Source: an uncultured Clostridia bacterium (GTDB lineage Bacteria; Bacillota; Clostridia; UBA1381). From it: DNA of 60,054 nucleotides. The stretch lies in contig CALXWJ010000081.1 in the NCBI GenBank assembly GCA_944392335.1, forward strand, positions 1 to 60,054, written 5' to 3'. Position 1 is the first letter of the stretch; every line of letters begins with the position of its first letter. A program made the translations under genes and the position numbers. Shown here piece by piece: positions 24,345-33,975 of this stretch. The notes beneath the pieces are model-generated. The model saw only the letters and a program-made list of their open reading frames with translations, was not told the origin of the DNA and made no database searches.

Positions 24345-25553
24345 TTAATTGGCAGCATTTATCGCTTTTTCTTTTGAATTTGAATCAACTTTATATAATA
24401 CCTTTAATAATATAGGTGTTAAGACTGAGGACGTGATTATCAGCAAAATAACAGGTGTAAAATATACCGATTCAAGCATTCCTATAGATAACCCCTTTTG
24501 CGCGACTATCAATGCAACTTCTCCCCTTGTCATCATTCCGACACCGACTATTGCACTGTCTAGCCATGAATGTTTTGTAAGCTTCATCACAAGTCCGCAG
24601 CCAATAACTTTCGTGATCATCGCAACGATCACAAAACAAACCGAAAAGACCAGTATCGTCGAAGATATTCCATGTATATCCGTTTTTAATCCTATTCCCG
24701 CAAAAAACACCGGACCGAAAAGCATATAAGAGCTTATATTCATTTTACGTTCAATATACGGGGCATCTTCAATACTGCACAAAATGATCCCGGCAACAAA
24801 GGCTCCCGTTATATCCGCAACACCGAAATATTGTTCCGCAGCATATGATAAAAACATGCATAACGCCAATCCCAAAATCGGTATCCTTCTCGAATGTTCG
24901 TATTTATAATCGAGAAATTTAAATATTTTATAGAAAATAAATCCGGCAACTCCGGAGCATACAAAAAACAAAATACTTCTTATAATAATCGATAATATAC
25001 CAGTATCCTGTGTGCCGCTTCCAAGACCAACAACAATCGTCAGGGCAATAATCCCGATAACGTCATCTATAATGGCGGCGCTTACGATCGTGACTCCCAG
25101 TTCGGTTTTTAATTTTCCGAGCTCTTCAAGAGTTTTTACCGTTATGCTTACCGATGTAGCCGTCAAAATAACACCTATGAATACCGCCTTATAAAATTCA
25201 GGAGAGCCAAGCGGTGAAAATCCGTAAAAAAGCATATACAATACCGTTCCCAAAATCAGCGGCACCAAAACTCCGCAAAGAGCAACCATAAAAGCTGTCG
25301 GCCCCGTTCTTATAAGATCCTTTAAATTGGTTCCGAGACCTGCCGAAAACATAAGCAAAATAACCCCTATTTCAGCCATCATATTCAAAAAATCACTTTG
25401 CTCCACAATCCCCAACACACTCGGGCCTATCACAAGTCCCGCTATAATTTCGCCCACAACCTGTGGCACATTGATTTTTCTTGCAAGAATACCAAACAGC
25501 TTTGCTGCCACAATAATAATGGCAAGATCCCTAAATATTGTATATGTTTCCAT
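24345..25553 (-). CDS. Cation:proton antiporter (CPA2/KefB-type)
   Basis: A 402-residue membrane protein of the CPA2 Na+(K+)/H+ exchanger family with about 12-13 helices and no cytoplasmic RCK/TrkA domain. Typical blocks are INVPQVVGEIIAGLVIGPSVLG, MAEIGVILLMFSAGLGTNL, ATSVSITVKTLEELGK, AAIIDDVIGIIALTIVVGLG with the paired Asp transport site, and GVGMMTRGEVALIVAQKGL near the C-terminus. The ATG at 25553 is chosen because AGGAG lies just upstream, inside the reading frame of a longer alternative start at 25571. It probably regulates ion balance or pH. It stands alone on the minus strand. Confidence 0.9.
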   Translation of the reverse strand: METYTIFRDLAIIIVAAKLFGILARKINVPQVVGEIIAGLVIGPSVLGIVEQSDFLNMMAEIGVILLMFSAGLGTNLKDLIRTGPTAFMVALCGVLVPLILGTVLYMLFYGFSPLGSPEFYKAVFIGVILTATSVSITVKTLEELGKLKTELGVTIVSAAIIDDVIGIIALTIVVGLGSGTQDTGILSIIIRSILFFVCSGVAGFIFYKIFKFLDYKYEHSRRIPILGLALCMFLSYAAEQYFGVADITGAFVAGIILCSIEDAPYIERKMNISSYMLFGPVFFAGIGLKTDIHGISSTILVFSVCFVIVAMITKVIGCGLVMKLTKHSWLDSAIVGVGMMTRGEVALIVAQKGLSIGMLESVYFTPVILLIITSSVLTPILLKVLYKVDSNSKEKAINAAN

Positions 25554-25606
25554 ACTACTCCTACCTTTCACCGATTTAAACCAAATATATAATTATCGAA
25601 AAATTC

Positions 25607-25749
25607 AATAAGGGCTTGTCCCGTCTTGGAAGAGGACAAGAGCGCAGACCGTGCTTTGTTGTAACCAGTGGGAGATTGTACTCTTGCTGATTACAAATAT
25701 GTAACCCGCTGCCGATTACGGCGGGGGGACAACATGGATGCAGTTATAT
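25607..25749 (+). repeat. Dispersed intergenic repeat copy R6
   Basis: The best-preserved core: AATAAGGGCTTGTCCCGTCT, GAGGACAAGAGCGCAG, TTGTAACCAGTGGGAGATTG, CTGATTACAAATATG, CCCGCTGCCGATTACGGCGG and GACAACATGGATGCAGTTAT. TGTAACCAG/CTGATTACA form the central stem. No right-hand inverted copy of the left end is seen, unlike R1. Confidence 0.65.
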
Positions 25750-25896
25750 GGATTGATTTTATTTTAAATATAACATATCCCAACTTTATATTATAAAATT
25801 AAAAACTTTTTAAGTCAAGTTCAATTATAAACAAATTTAACAGCGCCCAACAATGTTTTTTGTGAATTTTATATTGCAGACGTTACATAATAAAAC

Positions 25897-25944
25897 AACA
25901 AGCAAATTTCCCTTTTATAATTACTGCAAGGAAATTTGCTTGTT
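25897..25944. terminator. Perfect 15-bp hairpin between R6 and R7
   Basis: AACAAGCAAATTTCC (25897-25911) is fully complementary to GGAAATTTGCTTGTT (25930-25944), with an 18-base loop. On the minus strand it is followed by GTTTTATTATG, so it could terminate the kinase-GNAT-hydrolase transcript coming from the right. Confidence 0.6.
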
Positions 25945-25972
25945 AGACCTTTACTTTTAATTATATTTTTTT

Positions 25973-26114
25973 CAATAATATCTTGTACGTCATTCAACGA
26001 TGGCAAGACCTTAAGCAGAGCTTGCGCTGTAATCATCGAAAGATTGTATTCACACTGATCACAAATATGGAATGCGCCGCTGATTACATCAGGGACATTC
26101 TGTCACAGTTATAC
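25973..26114 (+). repeat. Dispersed intergenic repeat copy R7
   Basis: A diverged copy: CAATAATATCTTGTACGTCA, TTCAACGATGGCAAGACC, GCGCTGTAATCATCGAAAGA, CACTGATCACAAATATGGAA, GCGCCGCTGATTACATCAGG and ATTCTGTCACAGTTATAC. Module order is kept but the GC hairpin is degraded. It lies about 40 bp beyond the end of the kinase gene. Confidence 0.5.
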
Positions 26115-26156
26115 TACATTGTTACGGATATAAAAAATTTGCAGTGGATCAAAAAT

Positions 26157-26669
26157 TCATAAGTCAATATCAGGATTATACTCATTCTCTATTAAAATAT
26201 AATTACATCCGTATTTTTTACACATAAATAAATTATATTCATTTTCTTTTAATACCGTATCAATACTGCAGTATGTATCATCCAACCTATGTTCAATAAC
26301 TGACGCATATTTTTTTATTTCTGTAAAATGTTTTTTTATATACTCCTTTGTCATAATAATAAAATAACAGCGAATATCCTTCAGATATTTATTATCAAAA
26401 CTATCTTTCCAATCAAAAGGGATATAAACACCTTCCACAATAAGATTTTGATTATTTTCTATTGCCGTCTTAATAATTTCCCTTATAATAGGCCAAAGAT
26501 ACTGTTTAAGTTTTTCGTCATCTTCCGGCGTCAAATCAATATACTTACTTCTTATAAGCCCCATTTTTAAATGATCTATTGATAAATAAGTAAATTTGTA
26601 CTTTTCAAGTAATTTCTGAGCAAGCGCCGTTTTCCCCGTATGCGAAGCTCCTCCGATTAATATAATCAT
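26157..26669 (-). CDS. P-loop small-molecule kinase-like protein
   Basis: A 170-residue P-loop NTPase. The Walker A loop is GGASHTGKT at residues 6-14, followed by a helix and the LID-type layout of small kinases. YLSIDHLKMGLIRSKY (near 33-48) and NLIVEGVYIPFDW (near 93-105) correspond to the acceptor-binding and DxD/E-like strands. It resembles the 2-phosphoglycerate-kinase-like and zeta-toxin-like AAA_33 proteins, often annotated as ATP-binding protein. The substrate is unknown. It is the last gene of a three-gene minus-strand group with a GNAT enzyme 27 bp upstream; AGGAG precedes the ATG. Confidence 0.72.
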   Translation of the reverse strand: MIILIGGASHTGKTALAQKLLEKYKFTYLSIDHLKMGLIRSKYIDLTPEDDEKLKQYLWPIIREIIKTAIENNQNLIVEGVYIPFDWKDSFDNKYLKDIRCYFIIMTKEYIKKHFTEIKKYASVIEHRLDDTYCSIDTVLKENEYNLFMCKKYGCNYILIENEYNPDIDL

Positions 26670-26696
26670 CTTTTTACTTCTCCTACTGTCATATAT

Positions 26697-27146
26697 TTAT
26701 ATACTCTTTTCCATAACATAATTTGTCAAAAGCAATCCCCCTCTTAAAACCTGCTGTTCTTTTATGACATTATATCCTCTTTTTTCAAAAAAAGGTTTTG
26801 CGGTTATCGAAGCATGAGTGACAATCTTTTCAAAAGCTCTTGCTTCCAGCTTGTCACAAAGAGCAGTCGCAACACCTTTTTTCTGATAATCCTTATGAAC
26901 ATAGAGTCTGTCAAGATAACCTGTTTCATCAATGTCGGCAAAACCTGTTATAATACCTTTTTCAACCGCAACAAGACTGTAATGCTCTGTTAAGGATTTA
27001 TTCCACTTTTCCAAATCAGCATTAACCGGTGCCCAAACCTCCAATTGTTCTTTTGTATAATCTTTTTTATTGACTGTATGAACGGTATTGTAAAAAAGTT
27101 CGGTTATTTCTTTACAGTCTTTCGGCTGATATTTTCTTATAATCAT
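26697..27146 (-). CDS. GNAT family N-acetyltransferase
   Basis: A 149-residue GNAT acetyltransferase. The N-terminal MIIRKYQPKDCKEITELFYN is typical, as is the acetyl-CoA pyrophosphate loop YVHKDYQKKGVATALCDKLE (near 88-107) with Q/RxxGxA. ASITAKPFFEKRGYNV near 115-130 is the usual C-terminal strand pair. It is most like the YafP group. The acceptor, possibly an antibiotic, amino acid or peptide, cannot be read. It lies between the kinase-like gene and the choloylglycine-hydrolase-family gene with gaps of 27 and 35 bp, suggesting one transcript. Confidence 0.85.
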   Translation of the reverse strand: MIIRKYQPKDCKEITELFYNTVHTVNKKDYTKEQLEVWAPVNADLEKWNKSLTEHYSLVAVEKGIITGFADIDETGYLDRLYVHKDYQKKGVATALCDKLEARAFEKIVTHASITAKPFFEKRGYNVIKEQQVLRGGLLLTNYVMEKSI

Positions 27147-27181
27147 TTTCCCGTACCTTATCTTTCGTTTTAAATATTATA

Positions 27182-28156
27182 TCACTCTACAATAAACTGC
27201 TGTTTGGTATTTAATTCAAATAAAATTAAATCTGATTCCTGTTTTCTTTTTTCTGTCAATGTGATTTTGGTTATCTGATTGTTCCAATAAGTCTTATAAT
27301 AATATATACCCTCTGATGCATTTATACAACAACTGTATCTTGTAATGTCTTCTTTTTCCTCAGAAGTTATCACTGTACCCTGTATCATTGCAACAGAATC
27401 CAAAATATGAAAAACCTGCGATACATACGACTCCTCATTATTTTCACATACACTGTTCATTTTACAGAATAATGTTTTTATAAATCTTGATGCGGATGAA
27501 TAATCACCGGGAAGTCCAAAAGCTGCCGCACCCTGACAAAACGGAATCAATTCAAGAGAATCGGAGAATTTATTTTGTGCATAACCTGCCGAAAGATGAA
27601 TATACTGCCGAACATTTTCACAGTGAAACTCAAACGGCGGATTATTTGTTAATACACCGTATGGATTATCATAAATATTCATTCCGGTTTTAGTATATTC
27701 CACCGTAATACTTCCCGATTTATCTGATACTATCCAATGCAGAGGCGCTAATGAAAGCGACGGTATAAACGGTATATTAACAATATCAATATCTTTTAAA
27801 AGATTTTTAGCTTCCGATAAATTTTTGCAGCTTCCCAATGTATATAAAATTAATTCATATGGTGTAAGCATTTTTTTTGATGACTTTTCCTCCGAAATAT
27901 ATTTGGCATTTTCCGGAAAGTTTAGTCCTGCCATACAAAGTCCATTTTCATTTACAGCTTCCGCATACAAAGGATAATTGTCCGTTACATTTGCCATTCC
28001 GATTATAGCATAATGTTCATTTAAATTCCCCATACATTTTGTTGATATAGCAAACTCGCGGGGAGTTATAACTACCCTTTCTTTAAAAGAATATTCTATA
28101 TCCATGTTTCGTCCGAAATATAAAGACTCATTCTGTAATGTAAAAGCAGTACACAT
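27182..28156 (-). CDS. Choloylglycine hydrolase / penicillin V acylase family enzyme
   Basis: A 324-residue Ntn-hydrolase (linear amide C-N hydrolase). Met1 precedes the catalytic nucleophile Cys2 (MCTAFTLQ), exposed after Met removal. Other expected active-site residues are Arg16 and Asp19 in FGRNMDIEY, Asn in AGLNFPENAKY near 88, Asn in GVLTNNPPFEFH near 175 and Arg in SSASRFIKTLF near 226. No signal peptide is present. The family includes bile salt hydrolases, penicillin V acylases and N-acyl-homoserine-lactone acylases; the motif set and gut context favour bile salt hydrolase, but the substrate remains open. GAGGA precedes the ATG. Confidence 0.85.
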   Translation of the reverse strand: MCTAFTLQNESLYFGRNMDIEYSFKERVVITPREFAISTKCMGNLNEHYAIIGMANVTDNYPLYAEAVNENGLCMAGLNFPENAKYISEEKSSKKMLTPYELILYTLGSCKNLSEAKNLLKDIDIVNIPFIPSLSLAPLHWIVSDKSGSITVEYTKTGMNIYDNPYGVLTNNPPFEFHCENVRQYIHLSAGYAQNKFSDSLELIPFCQGAAAFGLPGDYSSASRFIKTLFCKMNSVCENNEESYVSQVFHILDSVAMIQGTVITSEEKEDITRYSCCINASEGIYYYKTYWNNQITKITLTEKRKQESDLILFELNTKQQFIVE

Positions 28157-28249
28157 ATTAAAATCCTCATTTCATTAAAATATTGCAGTTTATACTTAGC
28201 TTTACCTGATAGATTTTTTTTATAACAATTATCTGCACTTCTTTAATTA

Positions 28250-31200
28250 TTATTTTTGAGAAGAAATCTTTGGTGTCAAAGGATTCATGTTTTCCAAGCT
28301 TCTCCAGAAATAAAACTCCGGTGTGCCTGTTTCTGCATCATAGCTGTATTCCAATATATTTGTCTTTTGCCCGTCAAGAACAGTAATATCAACAATTTTT
28401 CCCAAAACATCTTTTAACACTGCGATACACACATATTCTGAAATGTTGCTTTTTACTTCAAATTCAACATTTCCGTTGACATCTTTTACATTAGTTACAT
28501 CAAATATTTTCGTACATTCAATTGTATATGTCTCTTTTTCAATCATTGTACTTCCGGTTTCTGAAACGATGCCGTCAACTACAAAAGTATAAGTATGTCC
28601 TTCGGTCATTGTATTTGAAAAATTAACCGAAATCTCCTTTTGATTTAAACACTCTGTAGTGTAAGCGTTAATTAAAACACCGTTATCATAAACTTTAATA
28701 TTACTTCTGCTTACACTTTCCGTATCAATATTTTTGTTAAATATGATTTTTGCAGTATTTAAGTTGTCAGATGTAATGTCTGCTACCTTTGGAGTCAGAA
28801 TTTCCGTAACAGTGACATTATCTATCCAGTATATACCGTTTCCCGTATCTTCCCCGGCATAATTGTCACGTATGTTGCTTACGGAAAACATAATTTCAGA
28901 CGGCAGACCGTTATTGCTTGCATTTTCACTTTTTTCGGTTATCTTTTCACCGTTTCGATAAACACTGACGGTATACTCATTTACAGCTGCATTTAAAATC
29001 TGTTCGGTTGTTGTAACATTTTCATTTAACCCGCACAGATATCTTTTTGTATCTCCAATAGTTCTGTGCCAGTATCCGCCACCGAATACAACCATCTTTA
29101 AAAATGGGGAATTATTCTGATTTAAAGCCGTACCCCAGTCATGTATTCTGCGGCTTTGTCTTTCAAATCTCGTATCATATGATATTTTTATTAATTCATC
29201 CCCCGAAACCTCATAATCAAGATACGCTTTTAATAAAGACTCATCTGTTCCTTTAGTTAATTTCAATCCTTTATTACCGGTTTTGCTGTCTGTTTCAACA
29301 CTTATACTGTCACCCTCGGATAATTCAAAAGTCCATCCATTATGATGATATACACCGGGCTGATTTAACGAAAATCCATCCCAGTCCTCAAAATCATAGG
29401 AGGCAACAACATTTTCATTGCTGTCATATAATGTTTTAAAATTAAAGGTATAGTCTTTACCCATTGAATTTACTGCATTACTGTTTTTGGGCAGTATTTC
29501 TTTGGTTACTTGTACAGTACAGTCTGCGCCGTTATCCACCGGACTGTTAAAATCAATTTTTAAAATATTGCCCGTTACAGTTACACTGTATTGATTTTCC
29601 GATAAAGGCAATGAATATTTATAAATTTTCAAAGTATTTGCATTTACTGTATCAGGATTAATATCACAATTAAAGTACATTTTTATGCTGTCAATACTTT
29701 CTGATTCAGAATTGTCCTCAGGGATTACCTTGTATACCCCCATATTCCCCGAATCAATACGGATATTATCAATCCAGTACACTGCATCTCCTGTATCTCC
29801 ATATATTTTATATGGTTCCTGATAGGCTGTTTCAAATAATATGTATTCTGCATCAGCTGTATTACATTGTCTGTTTTGTGATGTGCTTATCAGAGTACCG
29901 TCTCTGTATACCCATATGCTGTATGTCCCGTTTACTGTGTCAATTTCACGTTTTATCGTAAGATAAACATTATTCGGCATTGTAGACAGATATGTGTTAT
30001 ACCCTGATGTTGAAACACCGTACATCCATGCGGAATGTGTAAACAAAGATGCAATAATCCCGTTTGACGCTCCCAAACTACCGAGATTTTTTATTCCTCC
30101 TCTGTAGTTTTCAATTCTCAAATCAAAACTTGCCGTTATGGGTTGTCTTTGAATTTCTTTATTTATATTAAGTTTTGCATAGGTTTGACTTTTTGATTCA
30201 AGATTTTCTGCCGCTCTTATTATTTTTAAAGCCTTGTTTCCGTATATATCTTCTTCAATACTCATGCTGTCACCCTGCGCGACACTAAAGGACCAGTCGG
30301 TATTCTGCGGCAATGTGCCGGTTTCGTATTCTTCAAAACATTCTGCAGTATATATGTAATTTTCCTGTTTTTTTGTATTAAATGAAAAACTGTAATCTAC
30401 TGACATTTCACCATGAGTAAAAGAATCGGGAAGAATATTTTTTGACAATACAACTCTGTATTGTGAAGACTCTTTCATTCCCTCCAATATATTTATCACA
30501 ATATCGTTGTTTTGTACATTTACACTGTATTCATCCGCCGAAAGCTGTCTTTCATTTTCATAAACCGATACTGTATTATAATTTACGCTTTGTGCATCAG
30601 CTTTTGTATTTAGTTTTATATTTATTTCGGAATCAACAGATACATCATCTTCTTTATTTTCGGGATATGTATATGCTACTGCAAGCTCACCCATGTCAAC
30701 GGAAATATTATCAATCCTGTAAACAGCATTTCCCGTTCCTCCTGCCGGCTCAAACGGGTTTAAGTATGCAAGTCTGAACATAAGGCTTCCTGCCTCTGCG
30801 TCATTGCACTGATAACTTCCAGCATGACCAATTCTTACACCTTCTCTGTAAATATCCATGGAATATGTATCATTATCCAAATCTATAACTCTTTTTACAG
30901 TAAGATATTGATTATTCGGCTGATTTGACAATTGGAAATTGTATTTGCCGCTGTCTGTACCCATTGCATATAACCAAAGCATATGTGTAAACAATCTCAT
31001 TACGTCCTGTCCGCTTCTTGACTGCACACTTCCCATGTCTCTGAATCCGGCTCTGAAATTTTCAAGCATTATATCATAGGTTACGGTTATTTTCCCTTGT
31101 GTTTTCGGTGTGAAATCCATTTTTGCATATGTTTCGCTTCCCGACCACAAATTTGCTTCGTTTCTTATCATTTCAAGGTAGCTGTTTCCGTTTTCATCCT

Positions 31201-33856
31201 GTTTTACAGAAATACTGTCCCCGTCTGAAATTTTAAAACTCCATCCGAATTGTTCTCTCAATTGCTTCAAATCAACATTTTCAAAATCAGTTCCGCCAAA
31301 ATAGCTTTGGGATATTTCAATATCCTTTAAAATTTCAAAAGAACCGTTAATAGATTTTTGCTCTTGTCCGCGGTAAGCGGTAACAGTCCAATTATACACT
31401 CCTTTTTTACCAATTGTGATATTATATCCATTTTTTAATGTAGTGTCTTTTAATATTTCCTCTCCTTTGGAGTCAGTTATTGTTACTTCATACTTCTCTG
31501 CCCCTCCGTTACGGCTCCAGACAAATTCGATCTCACCCGTATCATAAAGCCGGCCGCTTGCAGGAGAAAAAACCGTCCATTCACTGTTCCAAAGAGTATC
31601 CGATGCACCGCTTTGGGGAATATTCACCTGTCCATACTCTGTTGTATATGTATTATCTGCCACTGTACCATATTCATATACATAGGGAGAAATATAGTCA
31701 TAATTACTGTTTTGTGTATTTTCTCCGTAATTTATATTTCCTGTTATGGTTACGTTTTTAGGGTAGCCTGTTTCATAGGACGGATCAGCCTGATATGCAT
31801 AAATATCTTCAATCATCTGAGAAAAACCCGGATATTTGGACTTCCACAATTCAATATCTACATTCGGATCCGATAATAAATTCTTTATTCCCTCATATAC
31901 CGATCCCCCTGATATAACATAATAATGCGCCCAGTTTCCGGTAACCGCTCTGTCATCATAATCAATTCCGTTATCGCAGTCTATCAGTATATTATCAGAA
32001 AATACATTTCCTTTTCCTCCGCCGAAAAGCGCTGCCTGTGTACAATTTTCAAATACATTATTTTTTACCGTAGTTCCGCAGAACATATCGTCAATGTAAA
32101 CGGCTGAAACGGTAAAGCTTGTTAATTCTTCATCTTTTTTTATGTCATGCATATAGTTATATGATATTTCATTACCCCAGCTTGTCCAGTTTCTGCCCGT
32201 ATAAATTGCGCCGCTGTCCGAACACTCAATAACTACATTGTATATTTCATTGTGTGATATAACATTATCATTTCCGCCGAATCTTATACCGCTGTGAGGG
32301 GCATCATGTATTGTATTATATGATGCGGTGTTACCCACACCCGATATATTTATAGCCGACTGATAGGTACGGAAAATTCTTCCGAAATTATAAATGTTAT
32401 TGTTAATTATTTTACCGTTTCCCGGCGTAAGGGTACTTTGAGTTCCCGATGTCATATATATACCTGCTCCCCCAACATTATATATCTCACAATTTTTTAC
32501 AGTGCTGTTAGAGGTATTTACGCTTATTGCCTGATTTCCTATATTTCTGATAACACATGAATCAATAACAATGTTGTCGCCGTTATCGCATGATATTGCA
32601 TTTCCTCTTGTATATTCAAAGGTAAGTCCGGAAATTGTAACATTATCCGCACCGTTTGTCACAAACATTGTTGAAGTAAGAACGCTAAGTTCGGGATCAT
32701 TTTCCAAAAAGCTCTCAGCAGGATAGTAATAGAGTTTTTTTGCATCGCTGTCTATATAATATTCGCCCGGTATGTCCATTTCCTCCGGCATATTCATGGC
32801 ATAGTATCTTTGTGATTTTACAATTCCGTCACTGTATTGCAGCTGTTTTGATAATGTAACAGTAGAGTTGTCTACGTCAACATCACCGATATAGATGTGT
32901 TCAAACGCCCAGTTATGCGTCCAGTAACCTGCAACCATGGCATCTTTTGAATTTTTCCATTTTTCAAGCCTTTTTGAATCTGATTCAAAGGTCAATCCAC
33001 CGCCTGACACATTGCCGGTCAATGCAAAATCATAATTTGGCCATCTTGCAATTGTCTGAGCTACACCTCCCACAAACAGTTCATAATATGCAGTTCCTCC
33101 ATGAAGAGGATTATATTCCGGATGACGTATAATTGAATTAAGATAATCTGACAAGTCTATTTCATATATTTTATCAACTGCATTTTGAGGGACTTTTTGC
33201 AAAAAGTCCGTATCTGTTACCTTTCTGAAAGAGGACCTGGGAAGTTTAACAGAACCTTTTATTAAAACTTCTCCGTCACCGTATGCCTCAATAGTCATTC
33301 CCGTATCAGCCGAATTCAAGGTGAAACTCTCATCACGTCTGTAAATTCCTGCATGGACAAATATTTTTCCATTATAATTAACGTCACCTTCACGGTACTC
33401 TCTATATAATTCTCTTGCACGTTCAAAAGATTTTACCGGAGAGGATGGGTATCCGGAATTTGAATCATTTCCTCCAGCAGATATATATATACCAAATTGT
33501 TTTATAATATTTTCATCATTTTCACTGTTCATTTGAGAAATATTTCCCACAGCCAAAAAACCGTACCGCACGGACTCATAAACTTCAAATCCCATATTTC
33601 TTAAATCATCTGCATTAACGTCATTTCCGGTTGGTTGTGTAAATTCCGAAACAAGCTCTGCCGGAAGATATACGCCGTTATTAAAATACGGTTCATATTC
33701 CGTCTGTAATTTTTCACCGTCTTTTATAATAACACGGCTTTGTGCTGCAAAAATCATTATATCATAATTATTATTTCCAGCATATGTAACTGGCATAGAA
33801 CCGGTAAGAATCGAAGTAATTATTATATAACAAAATAATTTGAATGTTTTTTTCAT
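28250..33856 (-). CDS. Giant secreted right-handed beta-helix protein with repeated lectin-like modules
   Basis: An 1868-residue secreted protein. The ATG at 33856 is chosen: AAAGGA lies upstream and the signal peptide MKKTFKLFCYIIITSILTGS follows. A short copper-amine-oxidase-N-like segment (about 40-95) leads into a right-handed beta-helix (about 125-720). That helix opens GIYISAGGNDSNSGYPSSP and contains rungs such as GIRFGGNDNVISHNEIYNV, in the style of chondroitinase-B/pectate-lyase-like folds. An Ig/FnIII-like domain (about 752-850) follows. Then come three modules of about 200 residues ending RIDNI/WIDNI/WIDNV (about 852-1055, 1168-1372, 1482-1685), each followed by an Ig-like domain. 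The C-terminal module (about 1782-1868) has FYFWRSLENMNPL. It is likely a polysaccharide lyase or binder; catalytic residues are not identified. Confidence 0.85.
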   Translation of the reverse strand: MKKTFKLFCYIIITSILTGSMPVTYAGNNNYDIMIFAAQSRVIIKDGEKLQTEYEPYFNNGVYLPAELVSEFTQPTGNDVNADDLRNMGFEVYESVRYGFLAVGNISQMNSENDENIIKQFGIYISAGGNDSNSGYPSSPVKSFERARELYREYREGDVNYNGKIFVHAGIYRRDESFTLNSADTGMTIEAYGDGEVLIKGSVKLPRSSFRKVTDTDFLQKVPQNAVDKIYEIDLSDYLNSIIRHPEYNPLHGGTAYYELFVGGVAQTIARWPNYDFALTGNVSGGGLTFESDSKRLEKWKNSKDAMVAGYWTHNWAFEHIYIGDVDVDNSTVTLSKQLQYSDGIVKSQRYYAMNMPEEMDIPGEYYIDSDAKKLYYYPAESFLENDPELSVLTSTMFVTNGADNVTISGLTFEYTRGNAISCDNGDNIVIDSCVIRNIGNQAISVNTSNSTVKNCEIYNVGGAGIYMTSGTQSTLTPGNGKIINNNIYNFGRIFRTYQSAINISGVGNTASYNTIHDAPHSGIRFGGNDNVISHNEIYNVVIECSDSGAIYTGRNWTSWGNEISYNYMHDIKKDEELTSFTVSAVYIDDMFCGTTVKNNVFENCTQAALFGGGKGNVFSDNILIDCDNGIDYDDRAVTGNWAHYYVISGGSVYEGIKNLLSDPNVDIELWKSKYPGFSQMIEDIYAYQADPSYETGYPKNVTITGNINYGENTQNSNYDYISPYVYEYGTVADNTYTTEYGQVNIPQSGASDTLWNSEWTVFSPASGRLYDTGEIEFVWSRNGGAEKYEVTITDSKGEEILKDTTLKNGYNITIGKKGVYNWTVTAYRGQEQKSINGSFEILKDIEISQSYFGGTDFENVDLKQLREQFGWSFKISDGDSISVKQDENGNSYLEMIRNEANLWSGSETYAKMDFTPKTQGKITVTYDIMLENFRAGFRDMGSVQSRSGQDVMRLFTHMLWLYAMGTDSGKYNFQLSNQPNNQYLTVKRVIDLDNDTYSMDIYREGVRIGHAGSYQCNDAEAGSLMFRLAYLNPFEPAGGTGNAVYRIDNISVDMGELAVAYTYPENKEDDVSVDSEINIKLNTKADAQSVNYNTVSVYENERQLSADEYSVNVQNNDIVINILEGMKESSQYRVVLSKNILPDSFTHGEMSVDYSFSFNTKKQENYIYTAECFEEYETGTLPQNTDWSFSVAQGDSMSIEEDIYGNKALKIIRAAENLESKSQTYAKLNINKEIQRQPITASFDLRIENYRGGIKNLGSLGASNGIIASLFTHSAWMYGVSTSGYNTYLSTMPNNVYLTIKREIDTVNGTYSIWVYRDGTLISTSQNRQCNTADAEYILFETAYQEPYKIYGDTGDAVYWIDNIRIDSGNMGVYKVIPEDNSESESIDSIKMYFNCDINPDTVNANTLKIYKYSLPLSENQYSVTVTGNILKIDFNSPVDNGADCTVQVTKEILPKNSNAVNSMGKDYTFNFKTLYDSNENVVASYDFEDWDGFSLNQPGVYHHNGWTFELSEGDSISVETDSKTGNKGLKLTKGTDESLLKAYLDYEVSGDELIKISYDTRFERQSRRIHDWGTALNQNNSPFLKMVVFGGGYWHRTIGDTKRYLCGLNENVTTTEQILNAAVNEYTVSVYRNGEKITEKSENASNNGLPSEIMFSVSNIRDNYAGEDTGNGIYWIDNVTVTEILTPKVADITSDNLNTAKIIFNKNIDTESVSRSNIKVYDNGVLINAYTTECLNQKEISVNFSNTMTEGHTYTFVVDGIVSETGSTMIEKETYTIECTKIFDVTNVKDVNGNVEFEVKSNISEYVCIAVLKDVLGKIVDITVLDGQKTNILEYSYDAETGTPEFYFWRSLENMNPLTPKISSQK

Positions 33857-33939
33857 TACAGTTTTCCTTTCTTTTATTTGTATTTTTGCGTTTCTAAAGA
33901 TATGCAAAAATTTTGTATACCTTTACAAATGCAAAATTT

Positions 33940-33966
33940 AAGGGGCAGGCAAGTTTCCCGCCCCTT
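33940..33966 (-). terminator. Hairpin after the SGNH esterase gene
   Basis: AAGGGGC (33940-33946) pairs with GCCCCTT (33960-33966), just after the 33976-38469 gene in its direction of transcription. A short U-rich stretch follows. It may lower transcription into the 1868-residue protein gene, whose start lies 84 bp further. Confidence 0.6.
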
Positions 33967-33975
33967 ATTTTTTAA

